Assembly (NCBI GenBank): GCA_033032865.1
Contig: JAWHQI010000001.1
Coordinates: 828,001 to 892,000, forward strand
From: Dactylorhiza incarnata
Lineage: Eukaryota > Streptophyta > Magnoliopsida > Asparagales > Orchidaceae
Length of the DNA: 64,000 nucleotides
Direction: 5' to 3'
Shown here: piece by piece, positions 57,573 to 64,000 of the stretch
Position numbering within the stretch: the first letter of the stretch is position 1
Layout of the letters: each line of letters starts with the position of its first letter
The notes under the pieces: generated by a model
Database searches by the model: none
Seen by the model: the letters and a program-made list of their open reading frames with translations, nothing else
What the model was told of the DNA's origin: nothing
Translations under genes and position numbers: made by a program

Positions 57573-59370
57573 TTATTTCATTCTCCCCCTTAGGGCTTGT
57601 TCAATTACCCTTTCCTCAAGTCCTTCTTTGACTAGATTCAGCTGTTCATGCAGGTGTTGTTCAGTCACATCCATATTGTTTCTTAATTCAAGCAGATGGG
57701 TATCTAAGGTATGAGCATTCTCATTGACCCTATACAGAATTTGATTTCTGTTATTTGTAGCATCTATTTCTATCTGCTCAAAATCATAGTACACATTGTT
57801 TGAGAATGTTTCTTTCTTTGTCAGGATTGTGTGGGTTTGATGTCCCACTTTGTTGATTTCCTCGCTCATCTTCTCTATGGACGGAGCTGCCAAAGTGTAG
57901 AAGTGAGCGCACTGAGTGTTGAGGTGGAGTATGTCTTTCTTCATTTCCTGGATCTCCCCCTTCACCTCTTTCCTTAGATTGTCCACAGTATTTATTATAA
58001 ATTGTTCCAGTTGTTTGCGCTGAGCTGTTAGTAGAGCTGACATCATGTGGAAAAGAGAACCTGACTTAGCCAAAGATGGCTCAGTAGCTTGTTCGTCTTC
58101 CTCTTCTCTTTCCTGTAGAATTTCTTCAGAGATACTTGCAGATGATTCTTCACTGATATGTGCTGTTACCTTAGCCTTCCCCTTGACATTTTCTGGTACT
58201 GTCTCACCAGGGCATGTAAGCACAATCTTACTTGCTGCTACTAACTCTCGGCAGTTTGAGAGAGTGATGTCTTCCATGGGCTCATTCCCTTGATCTTCTA
58301 GGGCAGAGTACCCCATTTGGGTCTCCCCCTCAACTTGTGCATTACCTGGGGCTGAGCCTCCTGCCGGGAGCTTCCCATTAATCATCTTTGTGTCTTGGGC
58401 TGAGCTCCCAAGTTGGGACTCCCCCTCAGCGGGAACACTCCCCAAGTTGGGGTTTCTACTTTCTTCAATAACCTCTGTGGGAGCAGGTTCTGGTACTGTT
58501 CCTGGAACATCCCTTGGGGTGGAAGTCTCCCCCTCAGCCGTACCAGGGATTTGTGGGGGTGGAGGTATGTCATCAGAGCTGCTTGATGAATCTTCTTCTT
58601 TCGAGGGATCTGTTGGGGATACTTGTTTCTTTTGTTTCTTTGGAGCAGTCTGGACATTAGATGATGGTTTAGGGATAGACCTATCCCATCGATCTAGCAT
58701 CTTTGCATCCAATCTCTTGTAGTAGTGTAGGGGAATTCCCATTTTCTTATTCAGTACATCACCCTAGGTGTTTAGAAGGTAGAGGGACAGTATTCTTCCG
58801 TAGGAAGGAGACTTCACGGTGTTCTTCATTCTCTGGAAGAGGAACTCACTCCAGTTTGTCTTCTTAGAATGGAATATCCGGGCCATGACAATGAACATGT
58901 CTTTAGAGATTCGGTCATGGGACCCAGGTTTGCACAAGAGAACTTTGCCAACAATGTCGGCCAGCAACTTCCCCTTCTGATTAAATCCTGCTCTCTTAAT
59001 GTACCCGTAGGTCTTCCCTATATGGGCGCACCAGGTATAGCTTGCAGACACATTCTCTGAGGTCAGCTCTTCTTCTTCCTCACCCCTTGGATTCTTGGCA
59101 GATGCAGCGCTTTTCCTAGGCTTTTCGCAGATATTTTAACTTTCTTACCTCCCACCGTGGACTTGATCTGGGATTCGGTGTGGTTGATTCTTGCTTCGAC
59201 GAAGAATTCTGCTAATTCACGGTGGAGAAGAACAGAGGGTTCGCATAAAAGATATTCCATCCCAGATGCCTCCAACAACCCTATCACTGATCTAATCTCA
59301 TCGGAGCAGGCATTGAAACCCCCTCGCTGTATTCACAACCGGAGATCACCTCTTCTTTCTTGGGAGCCAT
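57573..59370 (-). pseudogene. env-like / plant transposon-domain gene, broken
   Basis: ATG at 59370-59368 ('MAPKKEEVIS'). The frame shifts into the 59287-59063 segment ('YLLCEPSVLLHRELAEFFVE', 'GGKKVKISAKSLGKALHLP'), then into the 59051-58764 segment ('YTWCAHIGKTYGY', 'VGKVLLCKPGSHDRISKD', 'KKTNWSEFLFQRMKN'), has a stop at 58764-58766, and continues in the same frame from 58742 for 389 codons. The last part has a proline- and acid-rich stretch, then about 150 residues of coiled-coil character ending 'RVIEQALRGRMK'. Repeated 'AEGE' peptides are encoded by GGGGGAG boxes. It resembles Sirevirus env-like proteins; no signal peptide or membrane segment is convincing. It is homologous to 35568-37075. 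Confidence 0.7.
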
Positions 59371-59478
59371 TGATTCAGAGTGAGAGAGAAGGCAGTACGT
59401 TGGAGATGAAGTGGGGGTTTGTCGACGGAATAGCTTAGGGCAAATGATAGCGTAATTTTTTATTCTCGAGCATTCACT

Positions 59479-59487
59479 CTATTTATA
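59479..59487 (-). promoter_or_regulatory. TATA box upstream of the env-like gene
   Basis: The minus strand reads TATAAATAG here, about 110 bp before the env-like ATG (59370), with a CT-rich stretch between. Upstream (59570-59660) lie TCGACGA-type motifs like those of the LTR. This suggests a separate internal promoter (inference). Confidence 0.6.
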
Positions 59488-59838
59488 TTGTCAGTAGGTG
59501 AAGAGGCATGTACCTTAGAAAGAAAGAGCGATCAGACGACTCCGATGGACCGATCTAATCCCGTGATAAATAGCTCGATTGTATTTTGACGATACGCATC
59601 CTCCCAACTTGATCCTTTGTCGTCGTAACGTCTATTGTGTCTTCGAAACATATCGACGATTATAGATTCTAAGACTTATTCAGCTAACGTCAGCTTTTTA
59701 GGCCCCTTTTAGTAGGATAACCTGAACTAAGTTTGTTAGTAAATAGACTTTGCTGTTCTACTAGTGGGTTAGAATAGCCACCTTGTCCAAGGCCCAGATT
59801 TGCTTCTGGTGGGCACTTGGACTACCTGCAAAATGAGA

Positions 59839-60109
59839 TTACAAGCCCTTAGGTACCCAAGTGAATTTGGGTCCTAGGAAATTGTTAGCTTTAATGAGCA
59901 TACTGGATTTAACTACTCCAGGATATGCATGGTGATAACGAATAAGGTGATTTGAAGGTTTAGCATTCGTTACCCTTGGAGCAGTTGGATTGTGCCAACA
60001 ATCAATTGCAAAGTGCCCCGCCTTTCCACAGCACCAACATTCAAACCTGTTGTATCTCCTTTTCTGGCTAGATGTGTGATCATGAGTCCTTTGAGTATGA
60101 ACATAAGGA
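59839..60109 (-). pseudogene. gag: gag C-terminal fragment with intact zinc knuckle
   Basis: The minus frame contains CWCCGKAGHFAIDC, a C-2-C-4-H-4-C knuckle with all ligands, and ends 'FTWVPKGL' at 59839, the usual Sirevirus Gag end. It is cut at 60109 by the C2 LTR; the first few apparent residues from 60120 belong to C2. The N-terminal part should lie outside the window. Confidence 0.85.
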
Positions 60110-61724
60110 TGTTGGAACATGGTTTTCTACATCCCTTTGATTTGAGAATAACAAATCCTACTTGTATTTGATCTTGTTGCCATTATGTTTTAGCATGTAG
60201 GTTTGGACAGTTATGACTCCAGGTTGCTGAAACAATGGTCTGGCACTAACCACAAGATGAAGGATTGAAAGCTGCTTAACGCTAGGTGTTAATCTTAACG
60301 CTGGGGGTTAGCGCTAAATGAAAAGTTGCGTTCGACGAACTGGCGATCAACGAAATGAAAGGGCTGAGAACGAAAGCTACAGTCGACGAAATGAAAGCTG
60401 CGTTCGATGAACTGGCGATCGACAAAATGAAACCGCTGAGAACGAAAGCTACAGTCGACGAAATGAAAGCTGCGTTCGACGAATTGAAAGCCGCGTTCGA
60501 CGAACTTGCAATCGACGAAATGAAACTGCTGAGAATGGAAGCTGCGTTCGACGAAATAGGAACTGCGTTCGACAATCTTGCGTTCCACGAAATTGTGGTC
60601 GACGAAAGAAGAAGCCCGTTCGACGAAATGTGTTCGACGAAAGAAGAAGCCCGTTCGACGAAAGGTGTTCGACGAAATTATATGTTCGACGAATTGGGGT
60701 GCCTGCTGATTAAAGATGAAACTCAACGCCAGGCGTTAGTATTAACGTTGGGCGTGATCGACGATTTTGGCAAGGATAAACTAGCCGTCATTGCAGGAGG
60801 AGCTTTAGGAATGATTTGCCCAACGCCCCGCGTTAGCCTTAACGCCGGCGTTAGTATTGCCTAAAATAAAACATTTCCTAAAGTGCGGAATCTCCTTCCT
60901 CTTCTGAAGATCCGAGCCATCAATATGTTGCTATACATGGTCAACGCCCGACGTTAGCACTTAACGCCGACGTTAGCTCAAATTCTATACATTGGATAAT
61001 TTTGATGTCTCCAAAAACTGATTGCCAAGAGCCCTATTCCAGCATTTCAGAAACTTTGTGAGGGCCGTATTTCCAGAGAAACACATCTCCCACTCATATT
61101 TCAAACGAAGGAATCAAAGGAGGCTTGGATCAACACGCAAACTCAACGCGAAGAACGCACGCTTGGACTTCAACGATCTTCAGCGATTCTTCGTCGTCTC
61201 CTTCAGATTACCTCATAGGGAGTTCTATATTTGTATTTTGTATTTGTCCTTTATTTCATCTTTGTAATCGGTTCGTGAATTCGCCTCGTGTTGGCGACTA
61301 GGTCTAGGTAGGACTTAGGGAGGAATTCGCCTCGTGTTGGCGACTGGGTCTAGGGAGTAGATCTAGGGGGTGCTTGAGGCCTTTCTGGTGATAGATTGGC
61401 TAGAGCGGCTTGAGGCCATATCTGGGGAGAGATCGGCTAAAGCCAACCGGTTCGTGGGGATATGAGTCAGTATAGAAAACAAAAAGGATTTTCATATTAT
61501 TCGCTTCGATTTCTAGCATCATTGAAATTAGATTTTGTAATCAATTTATAAATGATAATCATGTCTTTTCTTGTTTAAGAAAATTGATTTCATTTCTAAT
61601 TTCATTATCTCTTTACTTTTGATTTAACTTCGACCAAAATATCAAAAGTTTTCTATTAAAGTTTAAAGTTTTTAGAACCCTTATTCACCCCCCCCCCCCT
61701 CTAAGGGCGCCTCAAGATCCAACA
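60110..61724 (+). mobile_element. C2 5' LTR
   Basis: Starts TGTTGGAACATGG and ends ATCCAACA, as in C1. The first 100 bp and the last 450 bp (from 'cgcctcgtgttggcgac') match C1 LTRs; the middle does not. Confidence 0.9.
60325..60700. repeat. 'gttcgacgaaatgaaag' repeat cluster in the C2 LTR
   Basis: Irregular tandem units of GTTCGACGAA and ATCGACGAAATGAAA, more than fifteen motif copies. The ORFs on both strands here (for example 60355-60864 and 60726-60295) follow the repeat and are not treated as genes. Confidence 0.88.
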
Positions 61725-61726
61725 AG

Positions 61727-61742
61727 TGGTATCAGAGCTAGG
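61727..61742 (+). promoter_or_regulatory. C2 primer binding site
   Basis: TGGTATCAGAGCTAGG, two bases after the LTR; iMet type. Confidence 0.9.
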
Positions 61743-61773
61743 TTATTCCAAATTGGCTTAACAACCAGGAGTA

Positions 61774-63231
61774 ATGGCGTCTCATGATCTCGCTTCTACT
61801 ACTGGGGTAAATTTTTATGAAGAAGAAAAATTTCTTAAACCACCTTTATTCGAAGGGAGAAATTATAAAGGGTGAAAATTATTAATGGAAAAATTTATTA
61901 AAAATTTAGATATCAATGCATGGGATATAACAATAGTTAGACCAGCGAATGAATAAAATAAATAGGAACGACATCTAAATGCAAAAGCATTAAATAGTAT
62001 TTTCTGCGCTTTATCTCAAGAAATTTTCAAATTGATATATTGTTTTTCTAGTGCATATAAAGTATGGAAATTTCTTGAAGAATTGTATGATTCTCCATCT
62101 ACAGGTATGGAACAAACGCAAGATGTGGAGAACATACAAGATTGCACAAATGTTCAAGAAAGCTCCTCTTATAATGGACCCATGGAGTACACATCAAGTG
62201 AAAGAGAAGAAGAAAACTTAACTTTGGAAGAGGAGTGCCAAAACTATGTCAAAGGAACTATATGTTCAAATCTTGCCTCTTCCGATAGCAATATAAGGAA
62301 ATCAAATTCTATCTTTTGTACTTCTATTTCTACATTACAATTGCTACAAACTACTAAACGTAAGATTAAGAAATTAAAAAAGGCTAATGCAAAACTATGT
62401 TTAGAAAATAAAACTTTAAAAGCAAATGTGAATGTAGAATCCAAAAAAAATGTGTTTGAATCTCCATCATGCTCTTCATTTGAAAACTTCACACCTTGTA
62501 TTGATTATAATGAATTAAAAGAAAAATACAAAGTACTTGAAAAGAAAGTTATTTTTGTAAAAGAACAAAATGAAAGATTATGTTTAGAAAATTCATCCTT
62601 GAAAAATAATTGTGCTATGTGCAAAACTTATAAAATTGAAATCAAAGAGATGGATGAAACATTTGAAGAATTAAGAAATAATTATCAAACTCATATTGAC
62701 TCTATTGTGTCCACTCTTAAAGATAACACAATCGCTTATAATAAAGCTAGACATAATTTCAAAATTAAGAATGATGAATTAAAAACAAAAATCAACTTAC
62801 TTATGAAAATTATGAATAAAAATTCACAATACATAAATTCACAATATCAAGTAATATCTCAAAACAAGTTGAATATGAATATGAATATGAAGATCTTGAA
62901 TAAACCAAATAATGGGAGTAAGGAACATAAAGCGTTTGTAAATCAAAATCTGATTCACTATCATTTACAAAATCCGTTTTCTCCAAACATAAATTTAAAC
63001 GTTAACAAATTTCCTATACATACCATTTTTGAAAATCATTATGGAAATTTGAAATATAAGAATATGAAACCAAAGTATGAATGGAGACCCAAAATTAAAA
63101 ATGAAACATTAACTCTACTTGAAAGGGTTCATTCATACTCATCTCCCCAAAAATCATCATGCTATATTTGGGTACCCAAAGAAACCATCCCTCATGGTTC
63201 TCTTTGGATACCTAAATCTCATATTCATTAG
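61774..63231 (+). pseudogene. gag: C2 gag-like ORF, three early stops
   Basis: ATG at 61774 (MASHDLAST), same start as the C1 protein. Stops at 61873-61875, 61954-61956 and 61963-61965; from 62032 it is open for 399 codons. The downstream part matches C1 in order: 'LIYCFSSAYKVWKFLEELYD', a coiled-coil region, 'CKTYKIEIKEMDETFEE', and the end 'YIWVPKETIPHGSLWIPKS'. No zinc knuckle. The N-terminal domain would be lost unless stops are read through. Confidence 0.88.
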
Positions 63232-64000
63232 GTATCATACAAATGCATGAAGTAGAAATAATTAAATATGAAATATCATCAACTCTACTTCATGATATGC
63301 TTAAACTTTTTTGATTTTTTTCTTTTTATTTAAACCATCATGTTATTGTCACTTTGTATAACATGTGATATGACTTTCACACATTAAGCCACAAATTCAT
63401 TAATGAATCAAAGTGAATGAAATAGAATAAAAGTCATATCATCTCTCAAGTGACTTATCTATCCTTTTATTTTTAACCTTCTAAATCCATTACCTTTAAA
63501 TGTCTTTTATCATCATTAGAAATTAAATGCTAATGTTTTTTTAAGACTAATAGAATAATTGTCAAAAAAGGATTTAAAGGAAAATTAGGGGTCTTAGGCT
63601 AAATGTATAAAATTCACAAGTAGTTGATTATTTATTTAATATCATTGTGTCATTTGATAGCCTCTAATATGTTTAATCATAATCATAAAAAATTTGAAAT
63701 TGATCGCAAAAATCATATGTTTTTATACAAAACCAAAATCGAATTTACAAAAATTTTCGAGATTTTATACCCAAACTTCAAACGATTATAACTTTTGATC
63801 CGCTTGTCAGAATTTAACTTATAATAGCTTTTCGGAATGAGGTCGAGAAGATCTATGCAATGGCAAACCAGCTTTGCTCGTTTGAGTCCATTTTGACCCT
63901 CAAAATTGCCAAAAATCATCTCCATTTAGAAGTTATCTCAGTTTGTTCTTTTTCGAAAATTTTTGTGTCAACGGATTGTACATCACAGGTTCCTAAGTAC
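63232..64000 (+). other. C2 non-coding internal sequence
   Basis: AT-rich, similar in character to 16713 onward in C1. No gene or repeat seen. Confidence 0.6.

Larger units (their letters stand above)
54736..60109 (-). mobile_element. Minus-strand pol-less Sirevirus-like element (gag + env-like)
   Basis: Reading on the minus strand from 60109: the end of gag with an intact zinc knuckle, a short stop codon-terminated Gag tail, a promoter-like block, the env-like gene (59370-57573), polypurine boxes and the 3' LTR (56866-54736). There is no room for protease, integrase or RT between gag and env-like (59838-59371). Its gag N-terminus and 5' LTR lie beyond C2, which is inserted at 60110. It sits in the RT region of the 49314 element and is therefore younger. 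Confidence 0.82.
60110..64000 (+). mobile_element. Element C2, relative of C1, runs off the window
   Basis: 5' LTR 60110-61724, iMet primer site, and a broken gag-like ORF homologous to that of C1. Its internal and 3' parts extend beyond 64000. Its LTR motifs are TCGACGAA-type instead of the agcgccggcggtagc type of C1, although the coding parts are close relatives. Confidence 0.88.

Noticed and set aside
60295..60864. ORFs of 143-169 codons on both strands
   Set aside because: They follow the gttcgacgaa repeats of the C2 LTR; repetitive peptides with no domain.

Overview
This window looks like nuclear DNA from a large, repeat-rich flowering-plant genome. It contains no host protein-coding gene, rRNA, tRNA or CRISPR array that I can support. 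Almost every base belongs to LTR retrotransposons or their fragments, nested up to three deep. The evidence is direct: TG...CA LTR ends, target-site duplications (TSDs), tRNA-iMet-type primer sites, polypurine boxes, and Gag, protease, integrase and reverse-transcriptase motifs. The species cannot be identified from this sequence.

Layout. 1-2822 is the end of a very long LTR (minus orientation) carrying a 192-bp tandem array. 2823-2961 and 26568-27430 are the two halves of one host repeat (module D). Module D was split by a 15.7-kb non-coding element at 2962-26567 (TSD TTCTG). That element has LTRs of about 6.5 kb and an internal domain of only 2.7 kb, so it is LARD-like. One of its LTRs is itself split by a Sirevirus-like copia element, C1, at 13962-21836 (TSD CCAAT), which holds the longest intact ORF in the window. 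27430-29338 holds a second module D copy and a cluster of head-to-head SINE-like units. 29339-46913 is a decayed Ty3/gypsy element. Its 5' LTR is split by a pol-less Sirevirus-like element (31237-39288), and its leader is split by a solo LTR (39643-40964, TSD AAACA). After a third module D copy and a partial LTR with a GC-rich hairpin array (48085-48985), a Sirevirus with Gag, protease and integrase (49314-54735) is cut off at the start of its reverse transcriptase by a minus-strand, pol-less Sirevirus-like element (54736-60109). That element is in turn interrupted by C2 (60110-64000), a relative of C1 that runs off the window.

How the parts relate. The copia-type elements share Sirevirus hallmarks: repeated AGGGGGAG boxes near the 3' LTR, clustered CpG-rich palindromic motifs in the LTR, and long coiled-coil Gag proteins. 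Two of them carry gag plus an env-like gene and no protease, integrase or reverse transcriptase. C1 carries a gag-like gene only. These would all need enzymes supplied in trans, and the truncated 49314-54735 element is a decayed relative of such a donor.

Most interesting signals: (1) the LARD-like element with LTRs longer than twice its internal domain; (2) a 44-45-bp array in its LTR whose units keep two small hairpins with apparent compensatory changes; (3) pol-less gag + env-like elements whose env-like gene sits behind its own promoter-like block; (4) TCGACGA-type motif clusters in LTRs of otherwise unrelated copia and gypsy elements.
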